Origin: Aminobacter sp. HY435
GTDB lineage: Bacteria > Pseudomonadota > Alphaproteobacteria > Rhizobiales > Rhizobiaceae
Length of the DNA stretch: 64,000 nt
Assembly: GCF_027568395.1 (NCBI RefSeq)
Contig: NZ_JANKZL010000005.1
Coordinates: forward strand, 310,001 to 374,000
Direction of reading: 5' to 3'
The position numbers were made by a program, and so were the translations under genes. Below are positions 8,949 to 18,301 of the stretch, one piece after another (the stretch's first letter is position 1; the number at the start of each line of letters is the position of its first letter). The notes beneath the pieces are model-generated. The model had not been told where the DNA came from, made no database searches, and saw only the letters and a list, made by a program, of their open reading frames with translations.

Positions 8949-9326
8949 CTACTGGTTGATCAGGCTCAGTATGTTCCCGTCGGGATCCTTGAACCAGGCC
9001 ACCCGCAACTCGCCGAAGACATGCACGTCGCCGTCGAGCTGGGTGTCGGGCATGTCGTAATGCTCGAAGGTCACGCCCCTGAGCTTCAGTTCCTTGACCA
9101 GCCTGGCGATGTCGCCGCCCACTGCCCAGGTAACGGCCGTTGCCTTGTTGGTGCCGGCGAAGTCGGAACGGTAGACGTTGACGAGCGAGCTGCCGCTCTT
9201 GAGCACCGCGACCTCTTCACCCATGGCCTCGACCTGCGTCAGGCCGAGCGTGCCGATGTAGAAGTTCTTGGCGCGGCCGAGGTCCTTGACCGCGATGTTG
9301 GCGATGGCATTGGTATGACCCAGCAT
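8949..9326 (-). CDS. VOC-fold (glyoxalase/bleomycin resistance) protein
   Basis: A 125-residue single-module VOC protein with two beta-alpha-beta-beta-beta halves. It begins LGHTNAIANIAVKDLGRAKNFYIGTLGL and ends AWFKDPDGNILSLINQ, the typical metal-ligand region of the second half. The VOC superfamily includes glyoxalases, dioxygenases and resistance proteins, and the substrate cannot be predicted here. It lies 72 bases downstream of an SRPBCC gene on the same strand. Confidence 0.85.
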   Translation of the reverse strand: MLGHTNAIANIAVKDLGRAKNFYIGTLGLTQVEAMGEEVAVLKSGSSLVNVYRSDFAGTNKATAVTWAVGGDIARLVKELKLRGVTFEHYDMPDTQLDGDVHVFGELRVAWFKDPDGNILSLINQ

Positions 9327-9398
9327 GGTGTCCTCCTTCGCAGGTTTAGACGGCGCCGGCGCAAGCGCCTCGTCCGCCGCGGCGTACGAGGCTGGCGT

Positions 9399-9935
9399 TC
9401 AGCCCCGCTCGGCGATGGCCTTGAGACTGGCAAGGCCCTTTTCGAAGTCCTTGCCGATCATCTTGTCGAAGTTCATGACGGTCTGCATCACTTTGGTCAT
9501 GAAAGGCGCGGGACCGCGCATCATCCAGTTCACGCGGCTCGCCTGGCCCTGCGGCAGAACCGTGAACTCGGCCACGTTGTGCGCCTCGAAAGGCCTGAAG
9601 AAATCGAGCTTGATGGCGACCTTGCTCGGGACGAAGGCCTCGACGATCTCCATGCGGCCCGAGCCGACTTTCTTGTTGCCGTCCCATTCGTAGACCGCGC
9701 CGCGGCCGCGTTCTGCGCCGCTCATCTTGCGCTTGAGGTCGGGGTCCAGCCCCTCCCATGGCGACCAGTCGCGCCATTTGTGGAAGTCGTCGATCAATGC
9801 GAACACCGTTTCCGGTGCGGCAGCGATGTCGGTGGAGCGCTGGACGACGAAGCTGTCTGGCCTGGAAGCGGCGAGCGCCAGAATGGCGAGTATCGCCAAG
9901 ACGATGATCCCGAGGATGATGGCGAGTATGGTCAT
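9399..9935 (-). CDS. SRPBCC/polyketide-cyclase-like protein with N-terminal membrane anchor
   Basis: A 178-residue protein. Residues 3-25 (ILAIILGIIVLAILAILAL) form a transmembrane segment or uncleaved signal, followed by an SRPBCC/START-like lipocalin-fold domain (RSTDIAAAPETVFALIDDF, FHKWRDWSPWEG, VNWMMRGPAPFMTKVM). Such domains bind hydrophobic ligands in a deep cavity. It sits between a DoxX-like gene and a VOC gene on the same strand with gaps of 23 and 72 bases, so the three are probably co-transcribed. Function unknown. Confidence 0.8.
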   Translation of the reverse strand: MTILAIILGIIVLAILAILALAASRPDSFVVQRSTDIAAAPETVFALIDDFHKWRDWSPWEGLDPDLKRKMSGAERGRGAVYEWDGNKKVGSGRMEIVEAFVPSKVAIKLDFFRPFEAHNVAEFTVLPQGQASRVNWMMRGPAPFMTKVMQTVMNFDKMIGKDFEKGLASLKAIAERG

Positions 9936-9958
9936 GTCAGTTCCTCACCGGACATACC

Positions 9959-10366
9959 TTAACGAACGAACGGGATCAGAGCCCGGACCCGATCGTCGCG
10001 CAAGTAGAGACCACCCCAGATCATCAGGCCGAGATAGACGCCGAACAGCGTGTGCGTGAACAGCGGATTGCCGATGCGCACATGGATGGCGATGGCGCCG
10101 CCGAGATATCCGGTCAGGAGGATGGCGCCAAGCACTGCGGTGCGCGGCCAGGCGTAGAGCGCCGTGCAGGCCAGCGTCAGCACGCCAAGCGTGCGGGCGA
10201 GTTCCGGCGGAAAGCCGAGCGCGGCGGTGGTGTCGAGCACCACCTGCAGCGGCACGAGCTTGATCGCCGCGTCGAAGATCAGGAAGGCGATGACCAGGCC
10301 GCTGAGCGCGCGACCTGTCCACAGGGCGGAATTGGATATGGCGGATGTTTCGATTGCCGAATGCAT
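9959..10366 (-). CDS. DoxX-like membrane protein
   Basis: A 135-residue protein with four hydrophobic segments in the DoxX-like pattern (GRALSGLVIAFLIFDAAIKL, GVLTLACTALYAWPRTAVLG, GAILLTGYLGGAIAIHV, FGVYLGLMIWGGLYL). I start it at the ATG at 10366 because an upstream extension in the same frame is basic and poorly conserved in style. DoxX-type proteins are found with SRPBCC and VOC genes in many rhizobia and have been linked to redox or detoxification functions, but no reaction is established for this subgroup. Confidence 0.78.
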   Translation of the reverse strand: MHSAIETSAISNSALWTGRALSGLVIAFLIFDAAIKLVPLQVVLDTTAALGFPPELARTLGVLTLACTALYAWPRTAVLGAILLTGYLGGAIAIHVRIGNPLFTHTLFGVYLGLMIWGGLYLRDDRVRALIPFVR

Positions 10367-10569
10367 GACGTCGTTGCCTCGTTGGTGTCTGCTCCAAGGA
10401 CGCTGCAGCCTGAACGGATCCGACATGCCGGTCGAAAAATCTTTGTCCTCTTGATAGATGGGGCGGCGATCCGCTTTGCCAACCGTCTGCTCCCTGCCTG
10501 TTCGGGTAGCTTGGTTCTTTTGCCGAACTGCATTATCTCAAGGCCAACAGGGAAAAGCAGGTTCGCCAA

Positions 10570-11739
10570 ATGACAGTCACCAAAGAAATCGTTGTGGAGC
10601 GTCTCAAGACGGTCAACGGTCCGGATTTCTCGGGCAACATCGTCGATCTCGGATTGGTCTCCGACATCTTCATCGCTGACGGCAAGGTGTTCTTCTCGAT
10701 CACCGTGCCCGCCGCGCGCGCCCAGGAGATGGAGCCGCTGCGCGCCGCAGCCGAGCGCGTCGTCAAGGCTATTCCCGGTGTCAACGGTGCCGTCGTGGCG
10801 CTGACTGCCGAGAAAAAGGGCGGCGGCATGGAAGCGCCGGTGCCGCAGCGCCCGGCACCTCCGCGCCCGGCAGCCGCGCCCGCAGCACGCCCCGCACCGC
10901 ATGCGCCCGCCTCGCAAAGCCAGGGCAAGCGCGGCGTGCCAGGCATCGCCTCGATCATCGCTGTTGCTTCCGGCAAGGGCGGCGTCGGCAAGTCGACGAC
11001 GGCAGTCAACATCGCGCTTGGCCTGGCCGCCAAAGGTCTCAAGGTCGGCGTGCTCGATGCAGACATCTACGGCCCGTCGATGCCCAAGCTGCTCGGCATC
11101 CACGGCCGGCCGGAAACGGTCGACGGCAAGATCCTCAAGCCGATGCAGAACTACGGTCTCAAGGTCATGTCGATGGGCTTCCTCGTCGACGAGGAGACGC
11201 CGATGATCTGGCGCGGCCCGATGGTCATGTCGGCGTTGACCCAGATGCTGCGTGAAGTCGAGTGGGGTCTGCTCGACGTGCTCATCGTCGACATGCCTCC
11301 CGGCACCGGCGACGCCCAGTTGACCATGGCCCAGCAGGTGCCGCTGGCCGGCGCCGTCATCGTCTCCACCCCGCAGGACCTGGCCCTGATCGACGCCCGC
11401 AAGGGGTTGAACATGTTCAAGAAGGTCGACGTGCCGCTGCTCGGCATCGTCGAGAACATGAGCTATTTCGTCGCCCCGGACACCGGCAAGCGCTACGATA
11501 TCTTTGGCCATGGCGGCGCGAAGAAGGAGGCCGAACGGCTGGGTGTGACCTTCCTCGGCGAAGTGCCGCTGGAAATGGGCATCCGTGAAAGCTCCGACGC
11601 AGGAGCGCCGGTCACGGTGGCCAGGCCCGACAGCGTCGAGGCGAAAACCTATCGCGACATCGCCACCAAGGTCTGGGAGCGGTTGCAGGAAGAAAAAGAC
11701 GCCTCGGAAGCTGCCACGCCGACCATCGTGTTCGAATAG
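10570..11739 (+). CDS. mrp: Mrp/NBP35-family Fe-S cluster carrier ATPase
   Basis: A 389-residue protein. An N-terminal MIP18/DUF59 domain (residues 1-80) is joined by a Pro/Ala-rich linker (about 88-122) to a deviant-Walker P-loop ATPase. The Walker motif GKGGVGKST is at residues 135-143, followed by LDADIYGPSMPKLLG and DMPPGTGDAQLT. Mrp/ApbC proteins carry [4Fe-4S] clusters to apo-enzymes. The CxxC that bridges the cluster in many members, just before the IFGHGG block, is replaced here by APDT in YFVAPDTGKRYDIFGHGG, so cluster binding may differ. Monocistronic. Confidence 0.92.
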   Translation: MTVTKEIVVERLKTVNGPDFSGNIVDLGLVSDIFIADGKVFFSITVPAARAQEMEPLRAAAERVVKAIPGVNGAVVALTAEKKGGGMEAPVPQRPAPPRPAAAPAARPAPHAPASQSQGKRGVPGIASIIAVASGKGGVGKSTTAVNIALGLAAKGLKVGVLDADIYGPSMPKLLGIHGRPETVDGKILKPMQNYGLKVMSMGFLVDEETPMIWRGPMVMSALTQMLREVEWGLLDVLIVDMPPGTGDAQLTMAQQVPLAGAVIVSTPQDLALIDARKGLNMFKKVDVPLLGIVENMSYFVAPDTGKRYDIFGHGGAKKEAERLGVTFLGEVPLEMGIRESSDAGAPVTVARPDSVEAKTYRDIATKVWERLQEEKDASEAATPTIVFE

Positions 11740-11812
11740 GAGAGGGGCCTACGGCTCCCAGCTCTCCTTCGGGGGCCATGGGTCTTTCTTTGAAAGGTAT
11801 CGCGGGAGCGGG

Positions 11813-12523
11813 TCAGGCCTCGCTGGCCAGATAGGCCGGCAGGTCGGCGATCGAATCGAGCACCACGTCAGCCATCGGCGTCAGCGATTCCCGCGTGCCG
11901 GTGCCTGACAGCACGGCGATCGCCAGACCCGCGCCGCCGGCCCGCGCCATTTCCAGATCGTGGCGGTTGTCGCCGACCATCGCGATCTCGGAAGGCTTTA
12001 GGCCGGTCAGGTCGGAGAAGGCGTGGATCGAATCGGGCGCCGGCTTTGGATTGGCCACCGCGTCGTAGCCATAGGCGGCGTCGAACATCTGGGCGACCCC
12101 GAGCGACAGCAGCGTCTTTTCCGCGCCGCTGGTCGAGTCGTTTGTGGCGACGCCAAGCCGGAAGCCGGCGCTGTGCAGGCTGGCCAGCGCATCCTTGCTG
12201 CCAGGCAGCGGCACGGCCTTGGCCGCACCTTCCTCTGCTGTCACCTGATCGAAATGCTTGACCATCGCCAGTCGCTCGTCCGCGCTGGCTTGGGGATACC
12301 AGAGCTCGACGATATCGGCGTTCGTGCCGGCGGCGAACACCGAGTCGGCTCGGAAGCAATGGGACTGGAAGTCGTAGCCGGCGGCGTCCATCAGCGCGTT
12401 GGCGCGCGCACGGTCGCCGTCGGCTGCCCGAAGCGCCATCAGGTCGCCGATGGCGAACCATGTCGCCTGGAAATCGACAAGTGTTCCGTCCTTGTCGAAA
12501 AGTATGCCTTTGATGCCCCGCAA
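11813..12523 (-). CDS. HAD-family hydrolase (phosphoglycolate-phosphatase-like)
   Basis: A 236-residue HAD-IA phosphatase. Motif I is FDKDGT, with the nucleophile D10 and the general acid D12; motif II is in ATNDST; motif III is K in NPKPAPDS; motif IV is MVGDNRHDLEMA. The C1 helical cap (residues about 20-90) fits subclass IA, such as phosphoglycolate phosphatase. The exact substrate is not predictable. It lies 97 bases downstream of pgi on the same strand and may be co-transcribed with it. Confidence 0.85.
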   Translation of the reverse strand: MRGIKGILFDKDGTLVDFQATWFAIGDLMALRAADGDRARANALMDAAGYDFQSHCFRADSVFAAGTNADIVELWYPQASADERLAMVKHFDQVTAEEGAAKAVPLPGSKDALASLHSAGFRLGVATNDSTSGAEKTLLSLGVAQMFDAAYGYDAVANPKPAPDSIHAFSDLTGLKPSEIAMVGDNRHDLEMARAGGAGLAIAVLSGTGTRESLTPMADVVLDSIADLPAYLASEA

Positions 12524-12620
12524 GATGCTCTTCCTTTTGCTCGCGCGCCCATTCAGTCAAACGCCGGCGGCGCGATGTGCAGACAATCGTATCCAGAGCG
12601 TCCCGCGTGTCCAGTTGGAG

Positions 12621-14261
12621 CTACTGCGCCCTTAGCCGGTGGATATGCTCCACGAGGCCGGCTGTCGAGGCGTCGCTGCGCGCGGCATTTTCGCGCCCTT
12701 CCACGACGGGCAACAGTCCGGTGGCAAGCTCCTTGCCGAGTTCCACGCCCCACTGGTCGAAGGCGTTGATGCCGAACAGCTGTGCCTCGACGAAGACGCG
12801 GTGCTCGTAGAGCGCAATCAGCCGGCCAAGCGTATGCGGGTCGAGCTTGCGGTACAGGATGGTCACGGACGGGCGATTGCCCGAGAAGACGCGGTGCGGC
12901 GCGATCTTGTCCACCTGCTCGGGTGCCATGCCCTTGGTCAGCATCTGGCGGCGCGCTTCTTCGAGCGTACGCCCCTTCATCAGCGCCTCCGACTGCGCCA
13001 GGCAATTGGCGAGCAGCAGGTCGTGATGCTCCTTGAGTTCGGGCTCGTGGCCTTCGGCGGCGGCCAGGAACTCGACGGGAATGACATCGGTGCCCTGGTG
13101 CAGCAGCTGGAAGAAGGCATGCTGGCCGTTGGTGCCGGGCTCGCCCCAGACCAGCGGCCCGGTCGGCGTCATCGCTGCCCCGCCTGACATCGTCACGCTC
13201 TTGCCGTTCGATTCCATGTCGAGCTGCTGCAGATAGGCCGGCAGGCGCGCGAGGCGCTGGTCGTAGGGGATGACGGCGCGCGCCGGATAGTTGCAGATCG
13301 CGCGATGCCAGTAGCCGACCAGCCCCATCACAACCGGAATGTTCCTGAGCAGCGGCGTTTCGACGAAATGCCGGTCCATGGCGTGTGCGCCGGCCAGGAA
13401 TTCGCGGAAATTGCCGGGTCCGACCGAAATCATGATTGGCAGCCCGATCGCCGACCATAGCGAATAGCGTCCGCCGACCCAGTCCCAGAAGCCGAACACC
13501 CTGTCGGGTTCGATGCCGAAGGCCGCGACCTTGTCGAGTGCGGTCGAAACCGCAGCGAAATGGCTGCCGACGGCATCGCGGCCGAGCGCTGCCTGCACCC
13601 ACTCCCTGGCGGTCTCGGCGTTGGTCATCGTCTCGACCGTTGTGAAGGTCTTCGACGCGATGATGAACAGCGTCGTTTCGGCGGACAGCCCTTCCAGCGT
13701 GTCGTGGATGTGGGCACCGTCGACATTCGAGACGTAGTGGGCGCGCGGGCCATCGTGATAGGGCGCCAGCGCCAGCGTCGCCATGGCCGGGCCGAGGTCG
13801 GAGCCGCCGATGCCGATGTTGACGATGTCGGTGATTTTCTTGCCGGTGGCGCCGGTCGCCTTGCCGGTGCGCACGGCGTCGGCGAATGCCGCCATAGCGT
13901 CGAGCACCGCATGCACGTCTGATGTCACGTCGTGGCCGTCGAGCATGACCGGCTCACCGCGCGGGTTGCGCAGCGCCGTGTGCAGCACCGCGCGGTTTTC
14001 GGTCACGTTGATTCGGTCTCCGCGGAACATTGCCGCGCGCTTGCCAGGCAGGTCGACCGCCAGCGCCAGCTTTTCAAGCAGCGTCATGGTCCCGATGTCC
14101 ACCGCGCATTTCGACCAGTCGAGCAGGAGGTCGCCGTCGCCGGCTGAAAATGTCTTGAATCGCTTGGGGTCGGAAGCAAACGCCGCCCGCATGTTCTTCG
14201 GGGCGTCGGCCAGATGATTGCGAAGCGCGGCGAGCGCCGCCTGGAAGGGTTGTTCGATCAC
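12621..14261 (-). CDS. pgi: Glucose-6-phosphate isomerase
   Basis: A 546-residue enzyme of normal bacterial length that interconverts glucose-6-phosphate and fructose-6-phosphate. Signatures present are GGSDLGPAM (phosphate binding), [41 protein letters not shown] and, near the C-terminus, [13 protein letters not shown]. In rhizobia lacking a complete Embden-Meyerhof route it serves gluconeogenesis and hexose recycling through the Entner-Doudoroff pathway. The start ATG at 14261 is followed by a typical N-terminus ([17 protein letters not shown]). Confidence 0.96.
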   Translation of the reverse strand: MIEQPFQAALAALRNHLADAPKNMRAAFASDPKRFKTFSAGDGDLLLDWSKCAVDIGTMTLLEKLALAVDLPGKRAAMFRGDRINVTENRAVLHTALRNPRGEPVMLDGHDVTSDVHAVLDAMAAFADAVRTGKATGATGKKITDIVNIGIGGSDLGPAMATLALAPYHDGPRAHYVSNVDGAHIHDTLEGLSAETTLFIIASKTFTTVETMTNAETAREWVQAALGRDAVGSHFAAVSTALDKVAAFGIEPDRVFGFWDWVGGRYSLWSAIGLPIMISVGPGNFREFLAGAHAMDRHFVETPLLRNIPVVMGLVGYWHRAICNYPARAVIPYDQRLARLPAYLQQLDMESNGKSVTMSGGAAMTPTGPLVWGEPGTNGQHAFFQLLHQGTDVIPVEFLAAAEGHEPELKEHHDLLLANCLAQSEALMKGRTLEEARRQMLTKGMAPEQVDKIAPHRVFSGNRPSVTILYRKLDPHTLGRLIALYEHRVFVEAQLFGINAFDQWGVELGKELATGLLPVVEGRENAARSDASTAGLVEHIHRLRAQ

Positions 14262-14481
14262 CTTGGAACTCCGGAAATGTGGTCTGCCCCTGTCGTCCTG
14301 CCGGGCATCCTAGCAGACCTCTGGATGTATTGAGAGAGTGTCGGCGGCGACTATCGCGCCAAATTTCAATCGATTCAATCGGGCGGTTTGCAACCGTCGC
14401 TGGAAAGGTTCACTGGCATAAATCTATAGGATTAGAAAAATTGATTGGTGCAACCGCTTGTGCCAAGGATAGCTTTCTATG

Positions 14482-14507
14482 GTCCAGCAAAGTCTAAAAG
14501 ACTGGAC
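14482..14507. promoter_or_regulatory. Inverted repeat upstream of the MocR-type regulator gene
   Basis: GTCCAG and CTGGAC arms are separated by 14 bases and end 17 bases before the regulator start codon. The half-site with its flank (GGTCCAGC) occurs again at 16199-16206, just before the MttB-family gene. MocR regulators bind paired half-sites near their own and their target promoters, so both could be operators. The match is short and the assignment tentative. Confidence 0.35.
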
Positions 14508-14524
14508 ATGCGGGAAAACGTCCT

Positions 14525-16018
14525 ATGCCACAGAGAAACGACACGGCGATATGGTCCGGGCTGTTCCGGATTTCAGCGGAATCGGGCCAGACCCTTCAGG
14601 CGCAGATTCGCCAGGCGATCGTCGCCGCCATTCTCGACCGCCAGATTGCCGCTTCGATGCCGCTGCCGTCCTGCCGAATCCTTGCCGAAAAGCTCGGCGT
14701 GGCGCGTGGCACGGTGGTTCTGGCTTTCCAGCAGCTTGTCGATCAGGGTTTTCTCGTAGCGCGCGAGCGCCGTGGCCACTTCGTCAATCCCGAAGTGCTG
14801 GCGACACCCGCCAAGCCGCAGCAAAAGGCGCCCGATCAGGCCAATGAAATCGATTGGAAGGCGCGCCGGCAGATCGCCGCCTCCGACATGCCGCCGCCGG
14901 CGAAGCTCGAGAACTGGATCAAGTCGTCCTATCCGTTCGTCTACGGCCAGTTCGACCCGACGCTGTTTCCGACCGCCGAGTGGCGCGAGTGCAACCGCAT
15001 GGCGCTTGCCGTGCTCGAAATCCGCAACTGGGCGGCCGACATGGTCGACCGCGACGACCCGCTGCTGATCGAGCAGATCCAGGCGCGTCTGCTGCCGCGC
15101 CGGGGCATTTTTGCCAATCCCGATGAGATCATCGTTACGCTCGGCGCCCAGAACGCGCTCTACATGCTCGCGTCGCTGCTGATGACCAAGGGCTCCAAGG
15201 TGGCAATGGAGGATCCGGGCTATCCCGACGCGCGCTCGATCTTCCGGCTGGCAGGGGCAGATATCGAGCCCGTCCCGGTCGACCATCAGGGCATCGTCAC
15301 CTCGGCGATCCCGTCGGATGCCGGCTTTGTCTTCGTCACGCCGAGCCACCAATGCCCGACCATGGTGCCGCTCAGCGCCGAGCGCCGTCAGGACCTGCTG
15401 ACGCGCGCCATGCGCAACAACCAGATCATCATCGAGGACGGCTATGACAGCCAGTTGCTTGACGATGCCCCGCAGCAGGCCCTGAAGAGCCTCGATCGCT
15501 CGGGCCGCGTCGTCTATGTCGGCTCGATGTCGAAGACGCTCGCGCCGGGCCTGCGCCTCGGCTACATCGTCGCCTCCGCTGGCCTGATCTCCGAGCTGCG
15601 CGCGCTGCGCCGCTTCATGCTGCGCCACCCGCCGGCCAACAACCAGCGCGCGGTTGCCCTGTTCCTGTCGCTCGGACATCACGAGGCGCTGGTGCGCCGG
15701 CTGTCGACGGCATTCGGCGAGAGGCGCAAACGATTGGTCCAGGCTATGTCAGCATTCCTGCCCGATTGGCAGGCGACGGATGCCGCCGGCGGGACCTCGC
15801 TGTGGCTCGAAGGGCCGCGCGGAACGGACTCGCGCGGGCTCGCGGCCGCAGCTGCGGCACGCTCGGTCATCATCGAGCCGGGCGAGCGCTTCTTTGAACA
15901 CTCTGAAAAGCCTACACGCTTCATGCGCCTAGGTATTTCGTCGATTGCGCTGCAGCACATCGAGCCCGGCATCCGCGAGCTCGCGACTGCTGCCGGACGC
16001 CGTCCGGCCGCTGCCTGA
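14525..16018 (+). CDS. MocR/PdxR-type regulator (GntR wHTH fused to fold-type I aminotransferase domain)
   Basis: A 497-residue protein. A GntR winged helix-turn-helix (about residues 15-85; SCRILAEKLGVARGTVVLAFQQL) is fused to an aminotransferase-like domain (about 130-485). The PLP-binding lysine region is YVGSMSKTLAPGLRLGYIVA, and the FVTPSHQCPTMVPLS block matches family members. MocR proteins sense an amine or amino acid through PLP. Family members control PLP, taurine, GABA or ectoine genes. The next gene on the same strand encodes an MttB-like methyltransferase, the most likely target. I cannot assign an effector. Confidence 0.88.
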   Translation: MPQRNDTAIWSGLFRISAESGQTLQAQIRQAIVAAILDRQIAASMPLPSCRILAEKLGVARGTVVLAFQQLVDQGFLVARERRGHFVNPEVLATPAKPQQKAPDQANEIDWKARRQIAASDMPPPAKLENWIKSSYPFVYGQFDPTLFPTAEWRECNRMALAVLEIRNWAADMVDRDDPLLIEQIQARLLPRRGIFANPDEIIVTLGAQNALYMLASLLMTKGSKVAMEDPGYPDARSIFRLAGADIEPVPVDHQGIVTSAIPSDAGFVFVTPSHQCPTMVPLSAERRQDLLTRAMRNNQIIIEDGYDSQLLDDAPQQALKSLDRSGRVVYVGSMSKTLAPGLRLGYIVASAGLISELRALRRFMLRHPPANNQRAVALFLSLGHHEALVRRLSTAFGERRKRLVQAMSAFLPDWQATDAAGGTSLWLEGPRGTDSRGLAAAAAARSVIIEPGERFFEHSEKPTRFMRLGISSIALQHIEPGIRELATAAGRRPAAA

Positions 16019-16230
16019 CCGCTTCCGGCGCTCGCCCCGCGGCGACCCTGCCTTGGCATGCCGGTGGCCTCTGGGGCCGCTGGCCAAAGGCTTCCTCTGG
16101 CATATTCGGCGAAATACGCTGGCCCATGGTCTGGGCCAACAGACGCTGCATAGTCTTGCAATGGGGACGAGGCGGAACGACGGTGGCATAATCACTGCGG
16201 TCCAGCTTCACAAAATTGCGGAGGACTTGC

Positions 16231-17820
16231 ATGTCGCTCGCCGTCGAGAATCACGATTCATCGGCAGATCAACGCTCGCGACGTTCCGGGGGGAGGGAAG
16301 CGCGACGAGCCTTGCGGTCGGCCCCCTTGGCAGATGACATCAGGCCGGTTCGCGCCGGACTGGAAGGCGGACGCTTCGCCCCCCTTTCGGCCAGCGATGT
16401 GGACCGCATCCATGAAGCGGTGCTGACCCTGCTCGAGACAGTCGGCTTCGCCAACGCCATTCCAAGCTGCATCGAGGCGCTGAAACGGGTCGGCGCAACC
16501 TATGGCGACGACGGTCGCATCCGCTTCCCGCGTGCACTCGTGCTGTCGACGATCAAGAACGCCGCACGAAATTTCACCCTGCACGGCCAGGATCCGAAGC
16601 ATGACATGCTGATCCAGGGCAAGCGCGTGCACTACGGCACGGCGGGTGCCGCCGTGCATCTGGTCGATGTCGAAAAGCGCGAGTATCGCGAAAGCCTGAT
16701 CCAGGACATCTACGACGCCGCCCGCCTCGTCGAGGGCCTCGACAACATTCATTTCTTCCAGCGCCCGATGGTGCCGCGCGATATTCCCGACCCGCTGGAG
16801 ATGGATCTCAACACGCTTTATGCCTGCGTCTCCGGCACCTCCAAGCATGTCGGTACCAGCTTCACCGTGCGCGAGAACGTCGCCCCGGCGCTGGAGATGC
16901 TCTACGAGATCGCAGGCGGTGAAGAGAATTTCCGCGCCCGACCGTTCGTTTCCAATTCCAACTGCTTCGTCGTACCGCCAATGAAGTTCGCCGAGGACGC
17001 TTGCGGCGTGCTCGAGGCCTGCGTCGACGGCGGCATTCCGATCCTCCTTCTCTCTGCCGGACAGGCCGGAGCAACGGCGCCAGCGGCAATCGCCGGCGCG
17101 GTCGTCCAGGCCGTCGCCGAAGTGCTCGCCGGCCTCGTCTACGTCAATGCGCTGAAGCCCGGCCATCCCGCGATCTTCGGCACCTGGCCGTTCGTTTCCG
17201 ATCTGCGCACCGGCGCCATGTCCGGCGGTTCGGCCGAGCAGGCGTTGCTGTCGGCGGCCTGCGCCCAGATGGCCCAGTACTATGACCTGCCTGGAGGTTC
17301 GGCGGCCGGCATGGCCGACTCCAAGCTGCCTGACATCCAGTCGGGCTACGAGAAGGGCATCACCAATGTCATGGCTGGGCTTTCCGGTCTCAATCTGGTC
17401 TACGAGTCCGCCGGCATGCATGCCTCGCTGCTCGGCTTCTGCCTCGAAAGCCTGATCATCGACAACGACATGCTGGGCCAATGCCTGCGCTGCGTGCGCG
17501 GCATCGAGGTCAGCGACGAGGCACTGTCGATAAACACCATCACCGAAGTCTGCCTCAACGGACCCGGTCACTATCTCGGCAACGAGCAGACGCTGAGGCT
17601 GATGCAGACCGAATATTTCTACCCCGCGGTGGCAGATCGCTTCTCGCCCAAGGAATGGAACGAGAAGGGCAAGCCTGATTTGCTCGGCAAGGCCATCGCC
17701 GAAAAGACGCGCGTGCTGTCGGAGCGTTTCCCGCGCCATATTCCGCGGGCGCTCGATGACAAGCTCCGCGCCCGGTTTGGCGACCTGATCAAGCTGCCGC
17801 GCAGCGGTATGGGCGGATAG
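16231..17820 (+). CDS. MttB-family (non-pyrrolysine) quaternary/tertiary amine methyltransferase
   Basis: A 529-residue protein of the trimethylamine methyltransferase (MttB) superfamily. The ATG at 16231 is chosen because GCGGAGGA lies 6-8 bases upstream; an earlier in-frame TTG at 16216 would overlap that site. No in-frame amber codon interrupts the frame, so it is of the MtgB-like, non-pyrrolysine type. Those demethylate betaines such as glycine betaine or carnitine, passing the methyl group to a corrinoid protein. No corrinoid protein gene is nearby. The N-terminal 30 residues are polar and basic. It follows a MocR regulator by 212 bases. Confidence 0.85.
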   Translation: MSLAVENHDSSADQRSRRSGGREARRALRSAPLADDIRPVRAGLEGGRFAPLSASDVDRIHEAVLTLLETVGFANAIPSCIEALKRVGATYGDDGRIRFPRALVLSTIKNAARNFTLHGQDPKHDMLIQGKRVHYGTAGAAVHLVDVEKREYRESLIQDIYDAARLVEGLDNIHFFQRPMVPRDIPDPLEMDLNTLYACVSGTSKHVGTSFTVRENVAPALEMLYEIAGGEENFRARPFVSNSNCFVVPPMKFAEDACGVLEACVDGGIPILLLSAGQAGATAPAAIAGAVVQAVAEVLAGLVYVNALKPGHPAIFGTWPFVSDLRTGAMSGGSAEQALLSAACAQMAQYYDLPGGSAAGMADSKLPDIQSGYEKGITNVMAGLSGLNLVYESAGMHASLLGFCLESLIIDNDMLGQCLRCVRGIEVSDEALSINTITEVCLNGPGHYLGNEQTLRLMQTEYFYPAVADRFSPKEWNEKGKPDLLGKAIAEKTRVLSERFPRHIPRALDDKLRARFGDLIKLPRSGMGG

Positions 17821-17826
17821 GCGGGG

Positions 17827-18231
17827 TCAGGACTGCTCGCTGCTCAGGCCGAAGCGGGCGACGACATCCGGGTTGATCAGCCTGGCGTGCAGCGTCAACA
17901 GCACGATCTGTGCGTCGAAGCTGTCGTCCGTATCCAGCGCGCTTTCGATCCGCCGTTCGACGTCGGTGGCGATGTCGCCGCCATTGGCTTGGGCGAACGC
18001 GTCCGAACCTGACACGCAATAGCCAAACAGCTGCGCCACGATCGGATAGGCATGGGCCGGCGGCTCGCCGGGGCTGTGGTCCTTCATCAGGTTGACGATC
18101 GTCAGCTTGACGCCTTCGGGCACCAGCGCGGGATGCAGGTCGACTGCCCGCAGCGCGGCATCCAGCTGGCGCAAGTCGCCCGAGCGGCCGAACATGCCCA
18201 GAAACCCCAGAGAAGAGCGCCGCCTTGTCAT
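17827..18231 (-). CDS. Conserved hypothetical protein
   Basis: A 134-residue soluble protein, starting at the ATG at 18231 (MTRRRSSLGFLGMFGRSG). A TTG-started extension of eight residues is possible but less likely. The sequence is mostly helical with a hydrophobic core block (IVAQLFGYCVSGSDAFA) and no motif I recognise. It converges with the MttB-family gene, their stop codons being 6 bases apart, and lies just downstream of the solute-binding protein gene on the same strand. Function unknown. Confidence 0.5.
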   Translation of the reverse strand: MTRRRSSLGFLGMFGRSGDLRQLDAALRAVDLHPALVPEGVKLTIVNLMKDHSPGEPPAHAYPIVAQLFGYCVSGSDAFAQANGGDIATDVERRIESALDTDDSFDAQIVLLTLHARLINPDVVARFGLSSEQS

Positions 18232-18301
18232 GCAATCGATCCCGTTTGCCTGCAATTAGGAGGTTTGCAAGGCGATTGCAAAGCCTGGCGGAGGCAACCC
18301 G

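Noticed and set aside
16258-17739. A 493-codon minus-strand open frame opposite the MttB-family gene, and similar long antisense frames opposite the MocR, amidohydrolase and dppA genes
   Set aside because: All mirror well-conserved coding sequences on the other strand. High GC content keeps the antisense frames open.
16231-17820. Possible pyrrolysine (amber) codon in the MttB-family gene
   Set aside because: The frame is open without any in-frame TAG to the terminal stop, so it is a non-pyrrolysine family member.
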